DNA of 64,000 nt from Paractinoplanes atraurantiacus (GTDB taxonomy: Bacteria; Actinomycetota; Actinomycetes; Mycobacteriales; Micromonosporaceae). A program made the position numbers and the translations under genes. This document shows, piece by piece, positions 32,508 to 39,744 of the stretch. The stretch spans positions 123,392-187,391 of the forward strand of contig NZ_OBDY01000020.1 in NCBI RefSeq assembly GCF_900215205.1, given 5' to 3'. How positions within the stretch are numbered: the first letter of the stretch is position 1; each line of letters begins with the position of its first letter. A model generated the notes under the pieces. It searched no databases, was not told the DNA's origin, and saw only the letters and a program-made list of their open reading frames with translations.

Positions 32508-35147
32508 ATGGCCTTGGACGCCCTCACCTCCGACGGCGCGATCGTCGCGATCCGGCCCGTACGGCCGGCCGACCGCGCCGCACTCTCCCGGCTCTACCAC
32601 GAGGCGAGTCCGGAAAGCCTGCGGCTGCGATTCTTCGCCGCGCCCAGTGCGGCCAGTCTCGATGCCGAGGTCGACCGGCTGTGCGCGCCGGAATCGGACA
32701 GCCACGTGGCGATGGTGGCGTCCGAGGGCGAGACGCCGGTCGGGGTGGCGTCGTGCGGAAGCCCGGACCACACCGGCCGGCGCGCCGAGTTCGCCGTCTT
32801 CGTGGCCGACGCCCACCGCGGTCGCGGCATCGGCACCTTGTTGCTGGAGCACCTCGCCGCCCGGGCTCGCCGCCACGGCATCGAGGAGCTCATCGGCGAA
32901 GTGCTTCCGGGCAACGCCGCGATGCTTCGCGTCGCCCGCGATCTCAGCCCGGACGGGTGGTCCCGCTTCGACGCCGGGATCGTGGACGTAGGTGTCGCGA
33001 TGCGCGACGACACGATCGGACCGGCCGTCGACGCACGCGACCGAGCCGCGGAACGCGCCTCCCTGCGCGCGGTGCTGTCACCTACGTCGGTCGCCGTCGT
33101 GGGGGCGGGTCACCGGCCCGGCGGCGTCGGCCACGAAACACTGCGAGCGATACGCGAGTACGGCTTCACCGGCCGTCTGCACGCCGTCAACCGCAGCGGC
33201 GCCACAGTGGCGGGAGTTCCCGCCTGCCGCTCGGTGCTGGACCTGCCCGGCCCGATCGACCTGCTGGTCGTCGCCGTGCCCGCCGACCAGGTTGCCGACG
33301 TGCTCGCCGACGGTGCACACGTGGGCGTCCGGGGCGCGATCGTGCTCAGTGCCGGGTTCTCCGAGGACGGCGATGAGGGACGCCGGCGCCAGCACGATCT
33401 GCTCCGGCTCGCCCGCCGCCACGGCATTCGGTTGATCGGGCCCAACTGCCTCGGCGTCGTCAACACCGATGCCTCCGTCAGCCTCGACGCCTGCTTCGCC
33501 CCGCACGAGCCGGCGACGGGTGGCCTTGCGATCGCCGCCCAGTCCGGCGCGGTCGGCATCGCCCTGCTCGAGCAGGACCTGGGCGTCTCCACCTTCGTAT
33601 CGCTGGGTAACAAGGCCGACGTCAGCGGCAACGACCTCATCGCCTACTGGTACGACGACCCGGCCACCCGAGCCGTCGCGCTCTACCTCGAATCGTTCGG
33701 CAACCCCCGCAAGTTCGCCCGCACCGTGCGGGCCCTCGGCCGCCGCAAGCCCGTGCTCGCCCTCAAGAGCGGACGCTCGGATGCCGGGCGGAGGGCCGGC
33801 GCCTCGCACACCGCCGCAGCCGCCGCGCCCGCCGCCACCGTCGACACCCTGTTCGCGCAGGCCGGCGTCGTCCGTCCGGACTGCCTCGGTGACCTCATCG
33901 ACGCCGCGCGGATGCTCACCGATCAGCCGCTGCCCGCCGGGCACCGGCTCGGCGTCGTCAGCAACGCCGGCGGCCTCAACGTCCTCGCAGCCGACACCGC
34001 GGAGGGCGCCGGCCTGACCGTGCCGCCCCTCACGACGTCCGGCAATCCGCTCGATCTCGGCGCCGGCGCATCGCCCTCCGCGTTCGCGGCCGCGACCGCG
34101 GCCGTCGCGGGCAGCGGCGAAACCGACATGCTCCTGGTCATCGTCATCGGTACGCGGGCCAACGATTCCGCCGCGACAGCCGCCGCCGTCGGACGGGTCG
34201 CGGACGACCACCCGAATCTGCCCCTGGCCGCGGTGCTGATCGGCGGCGACGTGAGGACGACGCGGCTCGGCGGGCGCGGCGCGCCCGTCTACGAGTCGCC
34301 GGAGCGGGCCGTCCGCGCCTTCGGGCACGCCGCCGCGTATGCCGAGTGGCGCCGCCAACCGCTCGGCCGCCGTCCGGTCCTCACCGGCATCGACGCCGGT
34401 CGCGCGCGCTCGGCGGTACGCCGGGCCCTGGCCGAAGGCGGCGGCTGGCAGACCTACGAACGCACCGTGGAGATCCTCGGCGCCTACGGCATAGCCGTGC
34501 TCCCCGCGATGACGGCGATCTCCGGCGTCGCCGCTCTGACGGCCGCCAACCGCCTCGGATATCCCGTCGTGCTGAAGTCCGCCGACCCGTCCCTCGTGCA
34601 CAAGACCGACACCGGCGGCGTCCGGCTCGGCCTCACCGGCCCGGACCAGGTTCGCCGGGCGTACGACGCCGTGTCCGCTGCCGGGCGTCCCGGCAGCGGG
34701 GTGCTGGTGCAGCGCCAGATCACCGCGCCGGTGGAACTGGTCGCCGGCGTCGCCCACGATCCGCTGTTCGGCTCCGTCGTGCTGCTCGGCCTCGGCGGGG
34801 TGCACACCGACCTGCTCGGTGACCGCGCGCTTCGCCTGGTGCCGATGACCGACCTCGACGCCGGCCGGATGTGGCGCGGCCTGCGCGCCGCGCCGCTGCT
34901 CACCGGCTACCGCGGGTCGGCGCCGGTCAACACCATCGCGCTCGAGGACCTGCTGCTGCGCCTCGGCCGGCTGGCCGAGGACTTCCCCGAGGTCGCCGAG
35001 CTGGACCTCAACCCCGTACTCGCCGGACCCGACGATGTCGTCGCCGTCGACGCGAAGCTCCGGCTGGCGCCGGCCGGCGCCGAGCCGGACCCGATATTGC
35101 GCTCCCTGCGCCCGGCAGAACTCTCCCGCGAGGAGACGCCATCATGA
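32508..35147 (+). CDS. GNAT acetyltransferase fused to ADP-forming acyl-CoA synthetase
   Basis: Four-part protein of 879 residues. Residues about 1-165 are a GNAT domain (FVADAHRGRGIGTLLLEHL, acetyl-CoA loop). It is followed by a CoA-binding Rossmann domain (SVAVVGAGHRPGGVGHE), the succinyl-CoA-ligase-like domains (IAAQSGAVGIALLEQ) and a C-terminal ATP-grasp domain (GYPVVLKSADPSLVHKTDTGGVRLGL, about residue 685). It resembles Pat-type protein lysine acetyltransferases of actinobacteria with the GNAT domain at the N-terminus. The His of GASHTAAAA, phosphorylated in active ADP-forming acetyl-CoA synthetases, is retained, so the synthetase half may work and make acetyl-CoA or ATP. It is coupled to a Usp gene 10 bp upstream; ATG at 32508 follows GAGGAGG. 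Confidence 0.88.
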   Translation: MALDALTSDGAIVAIRPVRPADRAALSRLYHEASPESLRLRFFAAPSAASLDAEVDRLCAPESDSHVAMVASEGETPVGVASCGSPDHTGRRAEFAVFVADAHRGRGIGTLLLEHLAARARRHGIEELIGEVLPGNAAMLRVARDLSPDGWSRFDAGIVDVGVAMRDDTIGPAVDARDRAAERASLRAVLSPTSVAVVGAGHRPGGVGHETLRAIREYGFTGRLHAVNRSGATVAGVPACRSVLDLPGPIDLLVVAVPADQVADVLADGAHVGVRGAIVLSAGFSEDGDEGRRRQHDLLRLARRHGIRLIGPNCLGVVNTDASVSLDACFAPHEPATGGLAIAAQSGAVGIALLEQDLGVSTFVSLGNKADVSGNDLIAYWYDDPATRAVALYLESFGNPRKFARTVRALGRRKPVLALKSGRSDAGRRAGASHTAAAAAPAATVDTLFAQAGVVRPDCLGDLIDAARMLTDQPLPAGHRLGVVSNAGGLNVLAADTAEGAGLTVPPLTTSGNPLDLGAGASPSAFAAATAAVAGSGETDMLLVIVIGTRANDSAATAAAVGRVADDHPNLPLAAVLIGGDVRTTRLGGRGAPVYESPERAVRAFGHAAAYAEWRRQPLGRRPVLTGIDAGRARSAVRRALAEGGGWQTYERTVEILGAYGIAVLPAMTAISGVAALTAANRLGYPVVLKSADPSLVHKTDTGGVRLGLTGPDQVRRAYDAVSAAGRPGSGVLVQRQITAPVELVAGVAHDPLFGSVVLLGLGGVHTDLLGDRALRLVPMTDLDAGRMWRGLRAAPLLTGYRGSAPVNTIALEDLLLRLGRLAEDFPEVAELDLNPVLAGPDDVVAVDAKLRLAPAGAEPDPILRSLRPAELSREETPS

Positions 35148-35154
35148 CCCTGCG

Positions 35155-35228
35155 TGTCGCCGGGTGGGGTCGAACCACCGGCCTCGGACTTATCAGGTCC
35201 GCGCTCTGACCTTCTGAGCTACGGCGAC
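35155..35228 (-). tRNA. tRNA-Ile (GAT)
   Basis: The 74-nt cloverleaf has acceptor stem GTCGCCG/CGGCGAC, anticodon stem CGGAC/GTCCG around loop CTGATAA (anticodon GAT), and T arm GGTGG-TTCGACC-CCACC. CCA is not encoded. It follows tRNA-Ser with a single-base gap and would read ATC and ATT codons. It differs from the usual actinobacterial tRNA-Ile acceptor sequence, so it may be an accessory copy. Confidence 0.85.
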
Positions 35229-35229
35229 A

Positions 35230-35325
35230 TGGAGGAGAGCGAGGGATTCGAACCCTCGGCAGAGACATTCATCCCTGCTGCGGATTAGCACTCCGCTGCC
35301 TTAAACCGGACTCGGCCAGCTCTCC
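35230..35325 (-). tRNA. tRNA-Ser (GCT), CCA encoded
   Basis: Class II tRNA: acceptor GGAGAGC/GCTCTCC, D stem GCC/GGC, anticodon stem GCGGA/TCCGC around loop GTGCTAA (anticodon GCT), long variable arm with a 7-bp stem (GCAGGGA/TCTCTGC) and T arm GAGGG-TTCGAAT-CCCTC. The CCA end is encoded (35230-35232). Two oddities: the base before CCA is T where bacterial tRNA-Ser normally has G, and position 32 is G. It would read AGC and AGT codons. Confidence 0.88.
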
Positions 35326-35337
35326 ATTTTCACTGCG

Positions 35338-35410
35338 TACCCGGAGCGCGATTCGAACGCGCACTGGCGCCGTCCTGGGCGGCGTGCCTCTGCCGTTGGG
35401 CTACCCGGGC
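35338..35410 (-). tRNA. tRNA-like gene, class I with anticodon CAG
   Basis: The 73-nt cloverleaf has acceptor GCCCGGG/TCCGGGT (two G-T pairs), a three-pair D stem, perfect anticodon stem CGCCG/CGGCG and T arm GCGCG-TTCGAAT-CGCGC. The anticodon loop CCCAGGA gives CAG, a Leu anticodon, but the long variable arm of tRNA-Leu is missing and the invariant U33 is C. So it is either an unusual tRNA or a degenerate one; its amino acid cannot be assigned. CCA is not encoded. It is the promoter-proximal member of the three-gene array. Confidence 0.65.
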
Positions 35411-35425
35411 CTGGGTTTGTCGGGG

Positions 35426-35458
35426 AAAGAAAAAGCCGCCCGTTGAGAAGCGGGCGGC
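35426..35458 (-). terminator. Intrinsic terminator between leader ORF and tRNA array
   Basis: On the minus strand GCCGCCCG and CGGGCGGC form an 8-bp GC stem with an 8-base loop, followed by TTTTTCTTT. It begins four bases after the leader ORF stop codon and ends 15 bp before the first tRNA. A strong terminator in this place must be read through or bypassed for the tRNAs to be made from the promoter upstream. Confidence 0.8.
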
Positions 35459-35462
35459 GGCG

Positions 35463-35507
35463 TCAGTTGCGCCACCGTCTTCGGCCACTCAGCAGGGAAA
35501 TCGACAT
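35463..35507 (-). CDS. Candidate 14-codon leader peptide (MSISLLSGRRRWRN)
   Basis: A tiny ORF opens with ATG at 35507, preceded by AAAGGAG with seven-base spacing, one of the best ribosome binding sites in the window. It encodes 14 residues ending in an Arg/Trp-rich stretch and stops four bases before the terminator hairpin. Codon choice is striking for a 72% GC genome: ATT, AGT, CGA and AGA are all rare here. The codons ATT, CTG CTG and AGT match the anticodons GAT, CAG and GCT of the three tRNAs downstream. A role as a regulatory leader is inference; a free-standing micropeptide is the alternative. Confidence 0.5.
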   Translation of the reverse strand: MSISLLSGRRRWRN

Positions 35508-35545
35508 CTCGGTTCTCCTTTCCCCGCATCTCGGTGGTGATGTCG

Positions 35546-35575
35546 ATGCTAGAGAACCGCCGGTCGCGCCTTCAA
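35546..35575 (-). promoter_or_regulatory. Promoter of the leader ORF / tRNA unit, with interleaved inverted repeats
   Basis: On the minus strand TTGAAG (35575-35570), an 18-bp spacer and TAGCAT (35551-35546) make a good sigma-70-type promoter; the -35 overlaps the stop of the acyl-CoA ligase gene. Two inverted repeats lie around the start site and the leader ATG: ATCGACATC (35500-35508) with GATGTCGAT (35539-35547), and GGTTCTC (35511-35517) with GAGAACC (35552-35558). They interleave rather than nest. They could be operator sites or RNA structure. Confidence 0.55.
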
Positions 35576-36996
35576 CGCAATTTCCGGAGGTCGGCCTTGC
35601 GGACCTTGTTGGAGCCGGTGCGGGGCAGGTCGTCGACAAAGGTGAACTGGGCCGGGATCTTGTATTTGGCCAGGCGCTCGACGAGGTGATCGCGCAACTG
35701 GCCGGCGGTGGGTGGCGAGCCGGCGGCGGAAACGATGAAGGCTCGCCCCACCTCGCCCCACTTCTCGTCGGGGATGCCGATGACGGCGGCCTCGGCCACG
35801 GCCGGATGGGTGAACAGGGCGGCCTCCACCTCGGCCGGGTAGACGTTCTCGCCGCCGGAGATGTACATGTCTTTCAAGCGGTCGAGAATGTGAAAGTGGC
35901 CCGCGGCGTCGACGGAAGCCATGTCGCCGGTGCGAAGCCAACCGTCGGTGAAGGCGTCGGCCGTGGCGGCGGGATCGTTCCAGTAGCCGGGTGTCACGTT
36001 CGGGCCGCGGACGAGGACCTCGCCGGGATTGCCGTCGACGCGTACCTCCGTGAAGAAGACCGGGACCCCGGCCGAGCCGACGTGGTCGAGGCTTTCGCGG
36101 GCCTCCAGGAAGGTGGCGCCGGGCGCCGTCTCGGTCATGCCGTAGCCCTGGCAGAACGTCAGGCCACGCTCCTGATAGGCGCGGATCAGGGCCGGCGGGA
36201 CGGCGGCGCCGCCGCTCATCACGCAGCGCAGGGACGACAGGTCGGTGTGCGGCCAGCGCGGGGACTGCGTGAGGGCGGCGAACATGGCCGCAACGCCGAA
36301 CATCCAGGTCACGCGGCGGGACTCGATCAGGTCGAGGGCCTGCTCGGGGTTCCAGGAGGGCATGATGACGCAGCGGCCACCCTTCAGGATGGTCGGCAGC
36401 AGGCATTGGTTCAGGGCGGCCACGTGGAACAGCGGCGCGCCGATCAGGGTCACCTCGTCGCCGGCCACGTCGACGCCGACGAGCAGGTTGTACGTGTTCC
36501 AGATGACGTTTCCGTGGGTGAGCACCGCGCCTTTCGGGCGGCCGGTCGTGCCCGAGGTGTAGAGGATGAACGCCGGGTCGTCCAATTCCACGTCGATGTC
36601 GAGGGGCGGCCCGTCGATCCCGGACAGGTCGGTGAGGGCGATGGTCGTGGGTGCCTGGACGACAGCGCACTCCGGCGCGCGGATGAGGACCCGCGCGCCG
36701 GAGTGGTCGAGCTGATAGCGGACCTCGGCGGCCGTCAGCCGGAAGTTCAGCGGGACGAAGACCGCGCCCAGCAGGTGGGTGGCGAACAACGTCTCGACGA
36801 GTGCCGGATGGTTCGGCCCGAGGTAGGCGACGCGGTCGCCCCGGCCGACCCCGATGCCGCGCAATCGGTGGGCCAGCCGGGTGATCCGGTCACGCAGTTC
36901 GGCGTACGACCAGGAATCGTCTCCGAAGACCAGCGCGACCCGATCGGGCGAGATGGCGGCGCGCCGCGCCGGCCACGAGCCGAGTCCCCTGTTCAT
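35572..36996 (-). CDS. AMP-dependent acyl-CoA synthetase/ligase (FadD-like)
   Basis: This 474-residue adenylate-forming enzyme activates a carboxylic acid to its CoA thioester. The P-loop YTSGTTGRPKGAVLTH (about residue 146), the A5 motif YGMTETAPG, A7 WLRTGDMA, A8 LKDMYISGGENVYPAEVE and the A10 Lys in RTGSNKVRKADLR are all present. Length and motifs fit medium/long-chain or aromatic-acid CoA ligases. It is the last gene of the liv-hydrolase-SDR-MaoC operon, four bases after the MaoC stop, so it probably activates the acid released from the imported or hydrolysed substrate. The exact acid is unknown. Confidence 0.9.
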   Translation of the reverse strand: MNRGLGSWPARRAAISPDRVALVFGDDSWSYAELRDRITRLAHRLRGIGVGRGDRVAYLGPNHPALVETLFATHLLGAVFVPLNFRLTAAEVRYQLDHSGARVLIRAPECAVVQAPTTIALTDLSGIDGPPLDIDVELDDPAFILYTSGTTGRPKGAVLTHGNVIWNTYNLLVGVDVAGDEVTLIGAPLFHVAALNQCLLPTILKGGRCVIMPSWNPEQALDLIESRRVTWMFGVAAMFAALTQSPRWPHTDLSSLRCVMSGGAAVPPALIRAYQERGLTFCQGYGMTETAPGATFLEARESLDHVGSAGVPVFFTEVRVDGNPGEVLVRGPNVTPGYWNDPAATADAFTDGWLRTGDMASVDAAGHFHILDRLKDMYISGGENVYPAEVEAALFTHPAVAEAAVIGIPDEKWGEVGRAFIVSAAGSPPTAGQLRDHLVERLAKYKIPAQFTFVDDLPRTGSNKVRKADLRKLR

Positions 36997-37000
36997 GGCA

Positions 37001-37456
37001 TCAGGGGTAGTAGCGGTAGATCGGCCGGGCGACGCACGCCGGCTTGTCGCCGCCGTCGATCTCCACGGTGAAGTCGAGTTTCAGCTGCGCTCCCCCGCCA
37101 CCGACCGGGGTGACCTCGGCGACCGTGGCCGCCAGGCGGATCTTCGACCCCACCTTCACCGGCGACGGGAATCGCACCTTGTCGAGGCCGTAGTTGATGC
37201 CCATCGACACGCCGCTGACCTGGAGCAGCTCGGAGAAGAACGGGATGACGAGCGACAGGGTGAGATAGCCGTGCGCGATCGGCGCCCCGAAGGGCCCCTG
37301 CTTCGCCTTCTCCACGTCGACGTGGATCCACTGGTGGTCGCCGGTGGCCTCGGCGAACTGGTTCACCCTGTCCTGGGTGACCTCGAGCCACGCGCTGTGC
37401 CCGAGGTCCCTCCCGGCGAGGGTCTTGAGCTCGTCGATGCCGTTGACGCTGATCAT
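37001..37456 (-). CDS. MaoC-type enoyl-CoA hydratase
   Basis: The 151-residue hot-dog-fold hydratase has the MaoC/R-hydratase catalytic motif FAEATGDHQWIHVDVEKAKQGPFGAPIAHGYLTLSL, with the Asp and His dyad, and the C-terminal strand KLDFTVEIDG. It would hydrate a 2-enoyl-CoA in a beta-oxidation-like route. ATG at 37456 is preferred because AAAGGGG stands before it; GTG at 37480 is an in-frame alternative. It lies 57 bp downstream of the SDR gene and 4 bp upstream of the ligase gene. Confidence 0.9.
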   Translation of the reverse strand: MISVNGIDELKTLAGRDLGHSAWLEVTQDRVNQFAEATGDHQWIHVDVEKAKQGPFGAPIAHGYLTLSLVIPFFSELLQVSGVSMGINYGLDKVRFPSPVKVGSKIRLAATVAEVTPVGGGGAQLKLDFTVEIDGGDKPACVARPIYRYYP

Positions 37457-37513
37457 GTTTGGCGCCCCTTTCGTCTCCACGAATTCTCGCCCGGCCCGGC
37501 TGCGACTGCCGTC

Positions 37514-38404
37514 TCACTCTCGCGGCGCTCGGGGCGGCGGAATGCCGTACGTCTCCCACTCGGCCCCCGCCAGCTCGTCGGCTATCGCCTCGGCCTTCCA
37601 CCCGCCGTCGGCGAACGCGACAGTCTTCTCCTTCGGGTGTGCCCACACGGCGAGCCGGTCGCCGCCGATCCCGATCGCCTGCCCGGTGATGGCGCTCGAC
37701 GCGTCCGAGGCGAGGAAGACGACGAGCCCCGCCACGTCCTCGACCGTGCCCATCCCCTCGTCCCGCCGCATCCAGGCCGGCAGCGGCCCGTCCTGGTCCA
37801 GCAGCGGCGCGAAGGCCGGGATCGTCCTCGTCATCTCGGTCACCGCCACCGGGACGACCGCGTTGACCGTGACGTTCGCCCGAGCCAGTTCCAGCGCCCA
37901 CGTCCGCGCCATGGCCGCGATCCCCGCCTTGGCCGCCGCGTAGTTGGTCTGCCCGAAGTTGCCCCGCTGCCCGGCCGGCGACGACACGAGGATCAGCCGC
38001 CCACCCTCACCCTGCTCCCGCATCTGGACGGCCGCCGCCCGCGCACAGGTGAAAGTTCCCTTCAGATGGACGCCGATGACGGCGTCGAACTCGTCGTCGC
38101 TCATCTTCCACAGCACCCGGTCGCGCAGGATGCCGGCGTTGGTGACCAGCACGTCGAGCCGGCCGAACTCCCGCACGGCCGTGGCCACCAGCAGATCGGC
38201 GGTCGCGGCCGGGCCCACCGCCGCCGCCACTCCCGCGGCCCGGCCACCGGCCGCGGTGATCTCGCCGACCGCCGCGGCGACCGCCTTCTCCTCGACGTCG
38301 TTGACCACCACCGCCGCCCCCGCCTGGGCCAGCGCCTTGGCGTACGCCAGGCCCAGCCCTCGCCCGCTGCCGGTGACGATCGCGACCTTCCCGCTCAGGT
38401 TCAT
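37514..38404 (-). CDS. SDR oxidoreductase, MFE-type 3-hydroxyacyl-CoA dehydrogenase-like
   Basis: The 296-residue short-chain dehydrogenase has cofactor motif GKVAIVTGSGRGLGLAYAKAL, NAG at VLVTNAGIL, catalytic Ser in LVSSPAGQRG and the Y-X3-K motif NYAAAKAG. The C-terminal extension (KEKTVAFADGGWKAEAIAD) resembles the dehydrogenase part of multifunctional beta-oxidation enzymes, which fits a pathway with MaoC hydratase and CoA ligase. ATG at 38404 overlaps the stop of the secreted hydrolase gene (ATGA), so these two are coupled. Confidence 0.9.
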   Translation of the reverse strand: MNLSGKVAIVTGSGRGLGLAYAKALAQAGAAVVVNDVEEKAVAAAVGEITAAGGRAAGVAAAVGPAATADLLVATAVREFGRLDVLVTNAGILRDRVLWKMSDDEFDAVIGVHLKGTFTCARAAAVQMREQGEGGRLILVSSPAGQRGNFGQTNYAAAKAGIAAMARTWALELARANVTVNAVVPVAVTEMTRTIPAFAPLLDQDGPLPAWMRRDEGMGTVEDVAGLVVFLASDASSAITGQAIGIGGDRLAVWAHPKEKTVAFADGGWKAEAIADELAGAEWETYGIPPPRAPRE

Positions 38405-39744
38405 CGCGCACCCACCGTGAACGGCCGTGGGTAGGGCGCCGGCCAGTACCGCACGTAGGCGGTGGACCCGGCGACCGCGTTCAGAGCTTCCGGCGAGGTC
38501 CCCGACCAATGCCCGCTGCCCACCCGCCGTTCCAGCGCCCGCAGCGCCGCCAGCATCTCCCCGTCGGTGAACGTGCAGTGTCCCGCCCGGTGCACGAACG
38601 CCTGCCGCAACAGCTCCGGCGACCGCACGGCTTCCCGGTAGGCCCGCTGCACCTGCACCGGCACCAGCGCGTCCCCGGTGGTGTGAATGGTCATCAGCGG
38701 ATCCCTGAGCCTCCCCGTGAAGGACAGGTTCCGCGCGATGTAGGCCACCGCCCGGGGATCCGCGGTGATCCGGGGCGCCCGGGCCAGCGCGCGAAGGTCG
38801 TCGTCGAGCGACACCCCGGCGGCACGATAGAGAGCGGTGACTTCCTCGCGCAGCGACGAGCGGGCCAGCATCCGCCGGTAGTCCACGCCCGTGTTCCACG
38901 ACATGTTGCCGCCGGCGCGGCTCTCCGCCTCCTCCCGCCACGACAGCCCCACGTAGATCGTCGTTCCCAGCGCCTTGGCCTGGTTGCGTTGCGCCGTCTC
39001 GTAATCCCTCGGCGCCGGCTCCGGCAACGCCGGATCCGTCCAGGCCGGGATGTTGTGCAATGCCGCCGCCAAGGCGGTCCGCGCGCGCCCCACCGCAGTC
39101 GTCTGCGCTTGCGCCAGAGCCGAGTTCAAGACCCCGGCAGAAGCAAAAGCATTGGCTTGATTCCCCAGCCGTACGAGGGGCAGGTCGCTGCCCGGGAGCA
39201 ACAGGGTCCGCAGCGCGAAGAGCGGGTCGAGCGTGTTGTTCCAGTTGGCCACGCCCCCTTGCTCGAGCCCGCACATGGCCAGCCCACCCACGAACCGCCC
39301 CGAGTACCGCTCCAGCAGCCCCGTGGTGATCATTCCGCCCATCGAGGTTCCCCAGGCGAGCGTCCGCCGCGCCTTGCCGAACCGGGCCCCGAACACGTTC
39401 AGCGTCGCGATCTGGTCCGGCAGCGCCTGCTCCAGCACCCACCCGGTGTCCGCATAGGACGATCCGATCAGCGCATAGCCTTGCCCGAGGAGCGTCTCCC
39501 GCGCCCCAGCGCTGGGCGCGTTCTGCGCCGGATTGGGCGCGCCTTTCGGTGTGTAGCCATGGCTGTAGAGAAGAAGCGTCCCGTTCCAAGTCTCCGGAAC
39601 GTCGAACACATAGGCCGCTCCGGACCCCAGCACCCCTTCGACGTGAGTGACCGTCCCGGCCGCCGAGGCCCGAGCCGGCGCGGACAGCCCGGCCACGACC
39701 ATCGTGAGCCCGGCGATCACAGCGGTGACGCGGCGGATTCTCAT
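38401..39744 (-). CDS. Secreted alpha/beta hydrolase (esterase/lipase-like)
   Basis: This 447-residue exported protein starts with a classic signal peptide (MRIRRVTAVIAGLTMVVAGL, then APARASAAG as the probable cleavage region). The hydrolase domain shows LLLYSHGYTPKG (oxyanion strand), nucleophile elbow WGTSMGGMITTGL, an acidic residue in TTGDALVPVQ and a late HRAGHCTF with the probable catalytic His. ATG at 39744 overlaps the livM stop (ATGA) and its own stop overlaps the SDR gene, so a secreted enzyme is translated from the middle of an uptake and catabolism operon. The likely role is to release an acid or alcohol outside the cell for import. Confidence 0.88.
   Translation of the reverse strand: MRIRRVTAVIAGLTMVVAGLSAPARASAAGTVTHVEGVLGSGAAYVFDVPETWNGTLLLYSHGYTPKGAPNPAQNAPSAGARETLLGQGYALIGSSYADTGWVLEQALPDQIATLNVFGARFGKARRTLAWGTSMGGMITTGLLERYSGRFVGGLAMCGLEQGGVANWNNTLDPLFALRTLLLPGSDLPLVRLGNQANAFASAGVLNSALAQAQTTAVGRARTALAAALHNIPAWTDPALPEPAPRDYETAQRNQAKALGTTIYVGLSWREEAESRAGGNMSWNTGVDYRRMLARSSLREEVTALYRAAGVSLDDDLRALARAPRITADPRAVAYIARNLSFTGRLRDPLMTIHTTGDALVPVQVQRAYREAVRSPELLRQAFVHRAGHCTFTDGEMLAALRALERRVGSGHWSGTSPEALNAVAGSTAYVRYWPAPYPRPFTVGAR

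Noticed and set aside
35155..35410. tRNA array as the mark of a prophage or integrative element
   Set aside because: No integrase, phage structural gene or attachment repeat is visible next to it; flanking genes are metabolic.
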